Virus record (IMG/VR): IMGVR_UViG_3300028666_000022 | Span: 1-64,000 of that record | DNA: 64,000 nucleotides | Reading direction: 5' to 3' (one strand) | Source: a virus | Shown here: positions 32,945 to 41,063 of the stretch, one piece after another | Numbering within the stretch: position 1 is the stretch's first letter | Layout of the letters: each line of letters begins with the position of its first letter | Made by a program: the position numbers and the translations under genes | The notes under the pieces: generated by a model | Told to the model about the DNA's origin: nothing | The model's database searches: none | Seen by the model: only the letters and a program-made list of their open reading frames with translations

Positions 32945-33481
32945 ATGAAAAATTTTAACCAAATTTACGCTCAGTTCTACACTGTAGTATTGAACTTCAT
33001 TTCTTTTAAGCTACATAATTCTGAAGTAGCTGAAGAACTAACAAATGATGTGTTTATTAAGGTAAACAATCATTTAGAACAGTACAATGATAAGTACAGT
33101 TTTAAAACTTGGTTATTTGCAATTGTAAGAAATTGCATTATTGATTATTACCGAAGTGAAGGTAAAAGAAACAATCTTACTGTTAATGTAGGATCATTTG
33201 TTAACGATGAAGGTAAAGAGTTTTTTAGCTTTATCGAAAATGATAGTGCTTCGGACAATGTAGAAAACAACCAGCTCAGTAATAAAATTACTGAAGCACT
33301 TAACAATCTTAAAGGTAATTATAAGCTTGTGGCTGATCTTTTCTTTGTTCATGAAAAACAATATAGCGAAATAGCAGAGATTTTACAAATACCTATCAAT
33401 ACTGTTAAGGTAACATTAATGAGAGCCAAAGAAATGTTACAAACTGAATTAGTGCAGGAATATGAAAACATGTTAGCTTAA
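32945..33481 (+). CDS. ECF-type RNA polymerase sigma factor
   Basis: 178 residues. Region 2: AEELTNDVFIKVNNHLEQY and YSFKTWLFAIVRNCIIDYYR (core binding and -10 melting). Region 4: SEIAEILQIPINTVKVTLMR with a final helix RAKEMLQTELVQEY (-35 recognition). Regions 1.1, 1.2 and 3 are absent, as expected for ECF sigmas. It has its own host-type promoter and terminator, and the TGTAAC-N16/17-CGTATA sites begin right after it in this gene cluster. The most direct inference is that it directs the host polymerase to these promoters. No anti-sigma factor is recognised nearby. Confidence 0.9.
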   Translation: MKNFNQIYAQFYTVVLNFISFKLHNSEVAEELTNDVFIKVNNHLEQYNDKYSFKTWLFAIVRNCIIDYYRSEGKRNNLTVNVGSFVNDEGKEFFSFIENDSASDNVENNQLSNKITEALNNLKGNYKLVADLFFVHEKQYSEIAEILQIPINTVKVTLMRAKEMLQTELVQEYENMLA

Positions 33482-33510
33482 GAAAATTTAATAAAAAACT
33501 ATTATTTTTA

Positions 33511-33541
33511 AAGAGGTTATTTATTGACCTCTTTTTATTTT
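33511..33541 (+). terminator. Intrinsic terminator after the sigma gene
   Basis: AAAGAGGT pairs with ACCTCTTT with a T-run. Confidence 0.7.
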
Positions 33542-33558
33542 ACTATTTTTCATAAAAT

Positions 33559-33603
33559 AAGTGTTAAAAAATTTGGTTTTAAACCTTTCTTGACTTATCT
33601 TTG
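33559..33603 (+). promoter_or_regulatory. Early-type promoter, best copy
   Basis: AAGTGTTAAA (33559-33568), TTTG (33572-33575), 20 bases, TATCTTTG (33596-33603), then the leader. It is nearly identical over 60 bases to the copy at 36360. Confidence 0.7.
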
Positions 33604-33632
33604 TTTGTATAAACCAATAAACAAAAACTATT

Positions 33633-33941
33633 ATGAAAGCAAAAATTAAAACAATAGATATTCAAGCCAAAGAATGGTTTGATAAAGTAAACGGTAATTC
33701 TTATTTTTCTGCAACAGTAACAATAAACTTCGGTTTAAAAAGTGAAGAGAGTTTCTTTATTCCTTTGCATTATGGCTATGGTGATCAGTATAGCCACGAA
33801 GCATTTAAACAATTAATTGCAAAGGGATATTTTAAGAATGTTCCTAAAAATATTGCTTATTGTAATTTCTTTGAAGAAAATAAAATTATCTTTAGAGCCA
33901 GTATATATAAGAATTGCTTAAAACGTGAATTAAGTTATTAA
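33633..33941 (+). CDS. Conserved phage hypothetical
   Basis: 102 residues: MKAKIKTIDIQAKEWFDKVN, NSYFSATVTINFG, and IPLHYGYGDQYSHEAFKQL. I recall this from phages and plasmids. No function known. Confidence 0.65.
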   Translation: MKAKIKTIDIQAKEWFDKVNGNSYFSATVTINFGLKSEESFFIPLHYGYGDQYSHEAFKQLIAKGYFKNVPKNIAYCNFFEENKIIFRASIYKNCLKRELSY

Positions 33942-34021
33942 ATACTTATTGGAACATTTACCACAATTTAAAATAAAGTGGTGAATGTTCTCTTTTATTA
34001 ATTTTCTTAAACCAAACCACA

Positions 34022-34195
34022 ATGAATATAAAGGAATTACCTAAAGGCACTGCACTATATGAATATAATCAATTATCTTTGAGTGCTAAAGAAATAGCCA
34101 GAAAAGAAATAATTGCAATAGGACTACAATATTATAATATTGATTTAAATAAATATAAAGCAAAAAGTAAAAACGAATATTCATTTTTGTATTAA
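34022..34195 (+). CDS. Small hypothetical
   Basis: 57 residues, MNIKELPKGTALYEYNQLSL, then a helix SAKEIARKEIIAIGL. It follows a short A-rich leader. Confidence 0.5.
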   Translation: MNIKELPKGTALYEYNQLSLSAKEIARKEIIAIGLQYYNIDLNKYKAKSKNEYSFLY

Positions 34196-34217
34196 TTCAC
34201 CTCAATTTAGATATCTC

Positions 34218-34337
34218 ATGAGCAGAAAAATACAGATTAATAAATTAAATATACTTAAATATTGTGAGAACTATATAATTAGTAATGTTTCTCATTTTAC
34301 TGTAGAAGGGAATTACGTAACTTTTTTTATTAAATAA
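34218..34337 (+). CDS. Very small hypothetical
   Basis: 39 residues, MSRKIQINKLNILKYCENYI. It ends just before the first ECF-type promoter. Confidence 0.4.
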   Translation: MSRKIQINKLNILKYCENYIISNVSHFTVEGNYVTFFIK

Positions 34338-34348
34338 TACAGAATTTT

Positions 34349-34378
34349 TGTAACAAATAAGATTTAATTACGTATAAT
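34349..34378 (+). promoter_or_regulatory. ECF-type promoter
   Basis: TGTAAC (34349-34354), 16 bases, CGTATAAT (34371-34378). Drives the KH-domain gene. Confidence 0.65.
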
Positions 34379-34395
34379 ATTAAAACAAAACAACA

Positions 34396-34752
34396 ATGAA
34401 ATATAGATATAGAAAGACAAACTTTATGGTAAGGTTCTTTAAAAACTTTTTTAAAGAAAAAGGTAAAAAGTTATCTTCAAGTAAGGAAATGAGTTATAAA
34501 TTTCATATAAGATCTTTTTTTGATGGTTCAGAATATGTAGAACCTATGGTTAATGTTTCTTTATCTTCTTTAGGTATAACAAACCTTTCTTTTAGAAAGT
34601 TCAAGAAAGAAATTGTAATTACAATAACACTTGAAAGACCGGGGTTATTAATTGGTAAAGGAGGATCAACTATTAATAGATTAGAATCTTATCTTTCTAC
34701 TCCTGAATTGCCTGTAAATATAGAAATAATTGAGTCAAGGCTTTGGAATTAA
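34396..34752 (+). CDS. KH-domain RNA-binding protein
   Basis: 118 residues. Basic N-terminus (MKYRYRKTNFMVRFFKNFFK) and a KH signature LERPGLLIGKGGSTINRLES with the GKGG loop that contacts RNA. The remaining fold order is consistent with a type II KH as in ribosomal protein S3. It could steer ribosomes or mRNA decay during infection; that is inference. It has its own ECF-type promoter. Confidence 0.75.
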   Translation: MKYRYRKTNFMVRFFKNFFKEKGKKLSSSKEMSYKFHIRSFFDGSEYVEPMVNVSLSSLGITNLSFRKFKKEIVITITLERPGLLIGKGGSTINRLESYLSTPELPVNIEIIESRLWN

Positions 34753-34789
34753 AAATACATTCATAATATTGGTTTATTGGTTTGGTTTA

Positions 34790-34831
34790 AAAATCCCTTG
34801 ATTATAGAAATATATTTCAGGGGATTTTTAT
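34790..34831 (+). terminator. Intrinsic terminator
   Basis: AATCCCTTGA pairs with TCAGGGGATT and a T-run. Confidence 0.7.
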
Positions 34832-34903
34832 TTATAATGATTTTAAATTAAAACTTTATTAAAAATAAACCCTAATAAATTTTTTTATTCTAGGGTTTTG
34901 ATC

Positions 34904-34911
34904 TATCTTTG
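34904..34911 (+). promoter_or_regulatory. Host-type -7 box TATCTTTG
   Basis: It is followed by the ATAAACCAATAAACAAA leader. The AAGTGTTAAA box is not present here. Confidence 0.6.
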
Positions 34912-34941
34912 ATACCATAAACCAATAAACAAATAATAATT

Positions 34942-35751
34942 ATGAAAACAATTGAAACATACTTACCAATATTTCCGGGGTTTTATGAAACAATGTTTGA
35001 ACCCTATGAAGATAATGAGATCGATCATTTCAATGACTTAAGGATTGAAAACAAATTAACTCCAGTTACTTATGATCAATTTAAGTTTGATTATGAAGAG
35101 TATGAAAACTCAATAGGTAAACAATGTTGTGTATTTATTGAAAATCAATTAAGTTCTTACATAAGTGAAATTAAATTTCAATCAATTTGCTCACCAAGAG
35201 AATATAACTTCGCAAACGATTCAATTAACTGTGAAGTTCTTTTGTCTGATGAGAACATTTTATCAATCAAAAACTTTATAGAATCTCATTCAAAGGAATT
35301 CGAAACATACATAAAAGATAACTATAGTTCTTATGATGGTTTCTTTTCTCATTATTCTAATAATCCTAATGAATGGATTAACGAACTTGATAAGGCATTA
35401 GAACATAAACACCAATTAGGTAGTATTCTAAATTTCATTTGCTTGTGCTTAGATGTTAACGAAAGTGATATGTTTGAAGCTTGTAGCGATATTTATTTTC
35501 AACCTGAAAATAGTGAAGATTTAGAGTATAATGAATTTTGCCCGGTTTGTAAAGAGTTTGTTTCTGTAAATAGTTTTGCTGGTAATTGCTGTACAACTTG
35601 CAGGGATGAAAAAATATCTAATTTCGAGTTGTTCTTATGTTCTAAGTGTAAAGACGAGATAACCAATGTACAAGAAAAAAGACATTTAACATATCAATTA
35701 TTACACGGGCTAACATTGTACAGTGAAATACTATGCAATAAATGTCAATAA
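34942..35751 (+). CDS. Conserved hypothetical with C-terminal Cys motifs
   Basis: 269 residues. YLPIFPGFYETMFEP at the start and FQSICSPREYNFANDSINCE in the middle are family landmarks I recall from phages and plasmids. The last 75 residues contain CPVCK, CCTTC, CSKCK and CNKC, probably zinc ribbons. Function unknown. Confidence 0.7.
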   Translation: MKTIETYLPIFPGFYETMFEPYEDNEIDHFNDLRIENKLTPVTYDQFKFDYEEYENSIGKQCCVFIENQLSSYISEIKFQSICSPREYNFANDSINCEVLLSDENILSIKNFIESHSKEFETYIKDNYSSYDGFFSHYSNNPNEWINELDKALEHKHQLGSILNFICLCLDVNESDMFEACSDIYFQPENSEDLEYNEFCPVCKEFVSVNSFAGNCCTTCRDEKISNFELFLCSKCKDEITNVQEKRHLTYQLLHGLTLYSEILCNKCQ

Positions 35752-35757
35752 GATTAT

Positions 35758-35787
35758 TGTAACCTTATTCAATTAATTACGTATAAG
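35758..35787 (+). promoter_or_regulatory. ECF-type promoter
   Basis: TGTAAC (35758-35763), 16 bases, CGTATAAG. Confidence 0.55.
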
Positions 35788-35815
35788 AAATATAAACCAA
35801 TAAAAACAAAATATT

Positions 35816-36298
35816 ATGAGCAGTGATACTAAATTTTATACTCCGGTAAAACCTTCATTTAATGAAATAATGATCGTTTTAAAATTAGAATTCGAGAATG
35901 TAATGATAATTGACGATAACAAAAAAGATGAATTTCGCTTTTTTCGTGTTATGTTAACTTACCAAGGTGAAGAGAGAATGATGTGGGTTTTCTTTGATTC
36001 ACCTGATTTTGATAAAGAAAAACCTCATACATGCTTTGATTTAGGTGCATATAGTAATAGTGTTGAGATTATGCAAACCATTGCAAAGTATTTCGGCGGC
36101 TGGTTAATCGAAAATGATTGTAATGATAATATTAAACCTTATTACATTGAAAACAATTGTTCAATTGATAAGAAAAATTCAGATTATCTTTATGAAGCAC
36201 TTGCAAAAGAATTCAGCTATAAAGATGTTGAAAAACTCTGTAAGTTTATTCAGGAAAACAAAAAGCTTATTACCGATCTTAATTTTGGTTTAAAATAA
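35816..36298 (+). CDS. Hypothetical
   Basis: 160 residues. MSSDTKFYTPVKPSFNEIMI, then FFRVMLTYQGEERMMWVFFD. Soluble, no motif recognised. ECF-type promoter upstream. Confidence 0.6.
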   Translation: MSSDTKFYTPVKPSFNEIMIVLKLEFENVMIIDDNKKDEFRFFRVMLTYQGEERMMWVFFDSPDFDKEKPHTCFDLGAYSNSVEIMQTIAKYFGGWLIENDCNDNIKPYYIENNCSIDKKNSDYLYEALAKEFSYKDVEKLCKFIQENKKLITDLNFGLK

Positions 36299-36321
36299 AA
36301 TACTATAATAGATTGATTTTT

Positions 36322-36352
36322 TAAAGAGGTTCTAATAGACCTCTTTTTTATT
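36322..36352 (+). terminator. Intrinsic terminator
   Basis: AAAGAGGT and ACCTCTTT around TCTAATAG, then T-run; the same design as the terminator after the sigma gene. Confidence 0.7.
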
Positions 36353-36359
36353 TAAAAAT

Positions 36360-36404
36360 AAGTGTTAAAAAATTTGGTTTTAAACCTTTCTTGACTTATC
36401 TTTG
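36360..36404 (+). promoter_or_regulatory. Early-type promoter with AAGTGTTAAA box
   Basis: AAGTGTTAAA, TTTG-N20-TATCTTTG (36397-36404) and leader, a near copy of 33559-33603. Confidence 0.7.
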
Positions 36405-36428
36405 TTTGTATAAACCAATAAAAACAAA

Positions 36429-36659
36429 ATGATAATAATTGCAAACATAAGATATGCTGATGAACCAAGCGAATTGATTCCATTAACTAAAATGAATATT
36501 AAATTTGTTAAAAGATATGGCGATACAAAAATAGGTTATTATTCTCTTAATTATAATGATGTTAATAATTTTGGATATGCTTCATTAGGTAAAGAATTAC
36601 CCGAAAGTTATTTCTTAAATAAGAAAGTAAAATATATTAATTCAAAATACATTAAATAA
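36429..36659 (+). CDS. Small hypothetical
   Basis: 76 residues, MIIIANIRYADEPSELIPLT. Its stop codon overlaps the next AAGTGTTAAA box. Confidence 0.5.
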   Translation: MIIIANIRYADEPSELIPLTKMNIKFVKRYGDTKIGYYSLNYNDVNNFGYASLGKELPESYFLNKKVKYINSKYIK

Positions 36660-36702
36660 GTGTTAAATAATTTGGAATACATAAACTTTTGTTATATCTT
36701 TG
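36658..36702 (+). promoter_or_regulatory. Early-type promoter with AAGTGTTAAA box
   Basis: AAGTGTTAAA (36658-36667), TTTGG, TATCTTTG (36695-36702), leader. Confidence 0.65.
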
Positions 36703-36731
36703 ATAGCATAAACCAATAAACAAATAAGATT

Positions 36732-37220
36732 ATGAAAACTAAAGTAAATAATACCAGAAAAGAAATTACCTACAACAAAATAGTTAATTTTGAAAACAAT
36801 GAAATTACTGTCTTAGATGGTGTATTCAATTATGGTGACATACATAATGAAGGTAAAGTTTTTAAGGGTGCAACGGGTTCAAAATTTGAGGTTGTTTCAA
36901 AAAAACAGTATTGTAATACAATGCAAAAAAAGAACGTAATTGATAAATTGGAGGATCTTGAAATTCCTGAACATTTTGGCAAGGGTAAAAGTGCTTTAAA
37001 TAAATGTTATTTAGCAATGAAAGTAAATAATGAGATTGAAGATTTTATGTTTGATCTTAGTTATTTTGAATTGTGGGATTATTTAAGAGAAGAACTTAAT
37101 TTAAGTTTAGATCAGGCATATATTTTTAATTGTATTGGTGGTGGTCGTTGTTTTGAAAAAGATTTTCAGGGCAATATTAACCCTGAATTATCAGAAGTAA
37201 TAAGAGAATACGAAAGCTAA
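36732..37220 (+). CDS. Hypothetical
   Basis: 162 residues. The first half is strand-rich (EITVLDGVFNYGDI, GATGSKFEVVSKKQY), the second helical with FDLSYFELWDYLREELNLSL. I do not recognise it. Confidence 0.55.
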   Translation: MKTKVNNTRKEITYNKIVNFENNEITVLDGVFNYGDIHNEGKVFKGATGSKFEVVSKKQYCNTMQKKNVIDKLEDLEIPEHFGKGKSALNKCYLAMKVNNEIEDFMFDLSYFELWDYLREELNLSLDQAYIFNCIGGGRCFEKDFQGNINPELSEVIREYES

Positions 37221-37238
37221 TAATTAATGTACTTTTTG

Positions 37239-37264
37239 CCCTGCTCTGAAATAAAAGCAGGGTT
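37239..37264 (+). terminator. Terminator-like hairpin
   Basis: CCCTGCT pairs with AGCAGGG around an A-rich loop; the T-run is short. Confidence 0.5.
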
Positions 37265-37294
37265 TAGTTAGTAGAAACCAAAAGATATGATGTT

Positions 37295-37531
37295 ATGAAA
37301 AATATTATAATTGATAACTACCTAAAAGCTAAATCAGTGTTTAATAAGGCTGATGAAGATTTACACAAATATTTCAAAAAGAAACATGAGAAAAGTATTA
37401 ATGATGCAACCTCATTAGAAGAACTTAATCAAATAAAAGAACAATTGAGAATTATGCCAGAGAGTGTGGGAAAAGTTCTTTTGTTTAGAGAAATTATAAT
37501 TAAAGAAGAAAATATTAAACAATCTTTGTAA
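37295..37531 (+). CDS. Small helical hypothetical
   Basis: 78 residues, helical (INDATSLEELNQIKEQLRIM). The stop TAA is part of the TGTAAC of the next promoter. Confidence 0.5.
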   Translation: MKNIIIDNYLKAKSVFNKADEDLHKYFKKKHEKSINDATSLEELNQIKEQLRIMPESVGKVLLFREIIIKEENIKQSL

Positions 37532-37557
37532 CAAACAATGTCCAATGTACGTATAGT
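37527..37557 (+). promoter_or_regulatory. ECF-type promoter
   Basis: TGTAAC (37527-37532), 17 bases, CGTATAGT. Confidence 0.6.
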
Positions 37558-37585
37558 ATATATAAATCAATAAACAAATAATGTC

Positions 37586-37879
37586 ATGAGCTATAGAATA
37601 ACTAAAAAAGATATTGAAAGACAAGTTAATATTTTAGCTGAACTTTCAAATACAAAGAAAACCGAAGATTGTAAGCAATACCTTGCTATTGATTATGCAC
37701 CTGTTTATGGTGGTTATCGTTTGGTAATGGTAGGAAGTGAAAACGGTGCACATTACGGTGCATTTAATCAATCTTCATGCTGTAGTAGAATGAGTGCAAA
37801 AGAATTTAGTTTTTATCTTAGTGGTTTAATTTCTGGTATTGAATCAGTAAAGAAAAATAGTGTTATAGGAAATTTATAA
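37586..37879 (+). CDS. Conserved hypothetical
   Basis: 97 residues. IDYAPVYGGYRLVMVGSENG and a helical end FSFYLSGLISGIESVKK. Familiar from mobile elements of Bacteroidota, function unknown. Confidence 0.6.
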   Translation: MSYRITKKDIERQVNILAELSNTKKTEDCKQYLAIDYAPVYGGYRLVMVGSENGAHYGAFNQSSCCSRMSAKEFSFYLSGLISGIESVKKNSVIGNL

Positions 37880-37936
37880 TTAAGTTTCCTTCTTAAACAT
37901 TTTATTTTTATTATACATTTTTAAACCAAAACAATT

Positions 37937-38227
37937 ATGAACCAGTCAATAAAATACTTTGAAGTCTTTAGAAGTAAATTTGATAAGAAAAATAATATTG
38001 CTTCTATCAATACTATTGCTATTTTCACAGATACTTTTAAAAGAATTAGTGATAACTATACACAATGTTCATTTAAAAATTATGGGTATGAGTGCTTAAT
38101 GCCAATGGCTATGAAAAAATATGTAGCTATTAAGGCAGTAACAGCACAATTCATAAATGATTGTTGTAAAGAGATAACAGTTGATAAGGTAGATCAAATA
38201 TTAATACAGGAAGTTAACAAAAGATAA
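37937..38227 (+). CDS. Hypothetical
   Basis: 96 residues, MNQSIKYFEVFRSKFDKKNN, mixed fold. No motif. Confidence 0.5.
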   Translation: MNQSIKYFEVFRSKFDKKNNIASINTIAIFTDTFKRISDNYTQCSFKNYGYECLMPMAMKKYVAIKAVTAQFINDCCKEITVDKVDQILIQEVNKR

Positions 38228-38390
38228 AACGATCAATGTACATATTAATAACTGAGATTATGAAAATATAAATATTAATTTTTCATAAGGGATTTTTTAT
38301 AATTTTTTATAAAAAAGATTCTAAAGAAATAGAAAAGAGAAAAAAGTTTTGTGTGTAAGCCCCCAAAAAGTAATAATATTTACAAATAAT

Positions 38391-38492
38391 ATGAAAAACA
38401 AAGAACTAAGATCAAAACTAAATTTAGAACTAAATTCAGAACTATATTCAGAACTAAGATCAGAACTAGATTCAGAACTAACTTCAATATAA
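38391..38492 (+). repeat. Short Ser-Glu-Leu-x repeat ORF
   Basis: 33-residue ORF ending NSELYSELRSELDSELTSI, made of 12-bp units close to TTCAGAACTAAA. The 3' end TTCAATATAAGAATTAATAA is shared with the ORF at 38670, so they are recent copies. No promoter of either class is obvious. Confidence 0.6.
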
Positions 38493-38669
38493 GAATTAAT
38501 AAATTATCCCATACTACCAACAATATTTAATATTAATTATTGTTACAAACTCAGTATTAATGCTATTTATTGAAAGGTTCATTAACAGTATGTTTTACAT
38601 ATTTTTATATAGTTAAAGTACAATTAAAACATAATTAACTTGGTTAAAATCAAATTTAGAAAAAGCATT

Positions 38670-38855
38670 ATGAAAAACAAAGAACTATATTCAGAACTAA
38701 ATTCAGAACTATATTCAGAACTAAGATCAGAACTAGATTCAGAACTATATTCAGAACTAAATTTAGAACTAAGATCAAAACTATATTCAGAACTATATTC
38801 AGAACTAAATTCAGAACTAGATTCAGAACTAAATTCAGAACTATCTTCAATATAA
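38670..38855 (+). repeat. Long Ser-Glu-Leu-x repeat ORF
   Basis: 61 residues with 14 tetrapeptides such as YSELNSELYSELRSEL. The opening MKNKEL matches the microprotein family. Pure repeat and lack of drift suggest recent expansion by slippage or unequal crossing-over. The opposite strand is also open here but only as a mirror of the repeat. Confidence 0.65.
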
Positions 38856-38876
38856 GAATTAATAAATTAACCTTCC

Positions 38877-38906
38877 TGTAACAAAAGATATTTATTCTCG
38901 TATAGT
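38877..38906 (+). promoter_or_regulatory. ECF-type promoter
   Basis: TGTAAC (38877-38882), 16 bases, CGTATAGT. Confidence 0.6.
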
Positions 38907-38933
38907 ATTTTATAAACCAAAAATAAAACTATT

Positions 38934-39392
38934 ATGACACCAGAAGAAATAATAAACGGGAATATATTAATAGCTGAATTTTTAAATTGGGACACCTGCG
39001 AATATATTCAAAGAATAACTAACTCAAAACATCCTTTATATAAGATTAAAAAAGAACCAATAACAGTTTTTTGTTTACCAATTGATCACCCTATTGTTAA
39101 CGATATCTATACAGATAGACCCGGATTTAGTTGGAATTATGACAAAGAAGATGAAAACGGGAATACTATAATAAGATTAATATTCTTTAATGAAGATTTA
39201 ATTTTTCACTCTTCATGGAATTGGTTAATACCAGTTATTGATAAAATTACCTCAACAAATGATTATTTTGATTTTAAAGATAAAACAACTAGCATTGTAG
39301 ATGAAGGAGGTATTTTTATTAATTACAGGTTTATTGAAAACACATTTGAGCAAGTAATAGAGTTTATTAAGTATTATAATAGTATTCAATAA
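38934..39392 (+). CDS. Conserved phage hypothetical
   Basis: 152 residues. The C-terminal half has FHSSWNWLIPVIDKI, a landmark I recall in phage hypotheticals. The N-terminus is MTPEEIINGNILIAEFLNWD. Unknown. Confidence 0.6.
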   Translation: MTPEEIINGNILIAEFLNWDTCEYIQRITNSKHPLYKIKKEPITVFCLPIDHPIVNDIYTDRPGFSWNYDKEDENGNTIIRLIFFNEDLIFHSSWNWLIPVIDKITSTNDYFDFKDKTTSIVDEGGIFINYRFIENTFEQVIEFIKYYNSIQ

Positions 39393-39407
39393 TATTATTT
39401 TAAAAAT

Positions 39408-39452
39408 AAGTGTTAAAAAATTAGGTTTTAAACTTTTCTTGTTATATATTTG
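39408..39452 (+). promoter_or_regulatory. Early-type promoter with AAGTGTTAAA box
   Basis: AAGTGTTAAA (39408-39417), then TATATTTG (39445-39452) and the leader. Confidence 0.65.
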
Positions 39453-39481
39453 TACTCATAAACCAATAAATAAAAAACATT

Positions 39482-40063
39482 ATGGAAACCAATACAAATT
39501 TATTAAAAGCATTAGCCTTAATGCAATTCTTAGGTAATAATTATATTCTAATTAATGATACTGAAGATCCTGATCTTTTTCAGGCTTTTGAAGGTAATGA
39601 AATAGAAGAAAGAGATAAATATATTTTATATTGTTTCGAAAAAAATCTTACTGAAGAAGATTTTACCTTTCTTGAGTTCTGTAATGAAAACCTTACCGAA
39701 GTAGAAGGAATTGAAGGCGATGAAGAAAGAGAGAATTATATGGTTTTAACTGATGAAGAAGCTCAAGAAAAAGTAACCGAATATATAAAAGAATCTATTT
39801 GGGCTTTTAATGCTGATTTTATTATCGGTGAATGTGAATTGGATTTTTCAGGTGAAAAAAGTTTACAAAAAATGCAAAGTGATTCTTGTGAAAATTGTAA
39901 CGATTTTTTACTATCATTAGTTGAAAAAACCTGTGGTATTGAGACATTTGTTGACGATGCAATAAGATCAGATGGTAGAGGCCATTTTATGAGTTCTTAT
40001 GATAGTAATGAAAATGAAGAAACTGTAGAAGGTGAAACATTTTATATTTATAGAATAAATTAA
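39482..40063 (+). CDS. Acidic conserved hypothetical
   Basis: 193 residues. DKYILYCFEKNLTEEDFTFL, VTEYIKESIWAFNADFI and DAIRSDGRGHFMSSYDSNE. I recall the family from phages and plasmids. pI is low. Function unknown; inhibition of a host nuclease is only a guess. Confidence 0.65.
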   Translation: METNTNLLKALALMQFLGNNYILINDTEDPDLFQAFEGNEIEERDKYILYCFEKNLTEEDFTFLEFCNENLTEVEGIEGDEERENYMVLTDEEAQEKVTEYIKESIWAFNADFIIGECELDFSGEKSLQKMQSDSCENCNDFLLSLVEKTCGIETFVDDAIRSDGRGHFMSSYDSNENEETVEGETFYIYRIN

Positions 40064-40085
40064 GTTTTCCTGCTTAAACTTAATA

Positions 40086-40125
40086 AAACACCTTAGATAA
40101 TTGTAACATTGTTTAAGGTGTTTAC
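40086..40125 (+). terminator. Terminator hairpin nested with a promoter
   Basis: AAACACCTTA pairs with TAAGGTGTTT. The loop holds the TGTAAC of the following ECF-type promoter (40102-40107), so the two signals share DNA. Confidence 0.55.
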
Positions 40126-40132
40126 GTATAAT
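40102..40132 (+). promoter_or_regulatory. ECF-type promoter
   Basis: TGTAAC (40102-40107), 17 bases, CGTATAAT. Confidence 0.6.
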
Positions 40133-40155
40133 GTACAAACCAAAATAATATGATT

Positions 40156-40524
40156 ATGGAAACCAATAATATTAAATATGCTTTAACATTAAGAGAAATA
40201 TCTAACGATGCTTTTGTACGTATACCAATAAGAGAAATTAATAATTGGTATGTGGGTAATATTAATCCACTAACATTTTATAAGAATGTACTAAAGGAAT
40301 TTTTTAAAAAAGAATTAGAACCGATAAAAGAATCTAATTATTATAATTCAACTATTGATATATTAATTGCTAACGAAGTGAATATTTATAGTGATTTTTT
40401 TGGTTATTACAATAGTAGATTAATATATAAAAATGAATTTTTGTTTTTAAATCCAGAACCTTATAATGGTTCTCAGTCAGATTTTATGCTAAAATATGAT
40501 GAAACATTATTATCTTATTTGTAA
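40156..40524 (+). CDS. Hypothetical
   Basis: 122 residues, METNNIKYALTLREISNDAF. The stop TAA lies inside the next TGTAAC. An in-frame ATG at 40150 is an alternative start. Confidence 0.55.
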   Translation: METNNIKYALTLREISNDAFVRIPIREINNWYVGNINPLTFYKNVLKEFFKKELEPIKESNYYNSTIDILIANEVNIYSDFFGYYNSRLIYKNEFLFLNPEPYNGSQSDFMLKYDETLLSYL

Positions 40525-40550
40525 CAATATTCTAATTTAATACGTATAAT
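40520..40550 (+). promoter_or_regulatory. ECF-type promoter
   Basis: TGTAAC (40520-40525), 17 bases, CGTATAAT. Confidence 0.65.
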
Positions 40551-40578
40551 ATCAATGTACATAACTAATATTGTAATT

Positions 40579-40785
40579 ATGGAACCGAAATATATTGCAC
40601 AGGGTTTAGCTGAAACTTGGAAGAAAGAAAAATTAAAAGATAGTGAAAATAATAAAGTAGCTCCTTTAATGAGATTTTTAGAATTTAATTATAATGAGAG
40701 ATATGTTGCTCTTTGTTATAGATTAAATATTACTCCTGTTTCTTTAGGTAAATGGTTAAGGAAAGAAATTAAAGATGTAGTTTAA
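40579..40785 (+). CDS. Small helical hypothetical
   Basis: 68 residues, MEPKYIAQGLAETWKKEKLK, with LNITPVSLGKWLRKEI, which could be one helix-turn-helix. The ATG at 40579 was chosen because CAATGTACATAACTAAT upstream recurs as a leader elsewhere. Confidence 0.5.
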   Translation: MEPKYIAQGLAETWKKEKLKDSENNKVAPLMRFLEFNYNERYVALCYRLNITPVSLGKWLRKEIKDVV

Positions 40786-40823
40786 ATACAATGTACAAAT
40801 AGTTTAATTTAAAACATACTGAA

Positions 40824-41033
40824 ATGAAAAAGGGTTATGTAATTTACAAAATTTTTGATAAGACATATTTTTTTGGTGCTAATCCTAAACCGATCTTTTC
40901 TTCTGATAATTGGATTATATTTGATACAGAAGAACAAGCAATAAACAGATTAAAAGAAGAGTATGAACTATTTGAAACATATTTTGAAGGACAATATTTA
41001 ATTATTATTCCTATTATATATTTTGAATATTAG
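40824..41033 (+). CDS. Small hypothetical
   Basis: 69 residues, aromatic-rich: MKKGYVIYKIFDKTYFFGAN. Unknown. Confidence 0.5.
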   Translation: MKKGYVIYKIFDKTYFFGANPKPIFSSDNWIIFDTEEQAINRLKEEYELFETYFEGQYLIIIPIIYFEY

Positions 41034-41063
41034 ATCAATGTACATAACTAATACAATAATATC

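Noticed and set aside
38530-38570. Minus-strand ECF-type promoter at TTGTTACAAAC
   Set aside because: The -35 part is present but no CGTA follows at 16 or 17 bases.
38668-38850. Minus-strand ORF rich in Val-Leu-Asn across the SEL tract
   Set aside because: It is only the mirror of the 12-bp repeat; it has no leader or promoter on that strand, while the plus ORF shares the family start MKNKEL.
38391-38855. CRISPR array from regularly spaced 12-bp repeats
   Set aside because: Repeats are contiguous, 12 bases, coding in phase and have no spacers.
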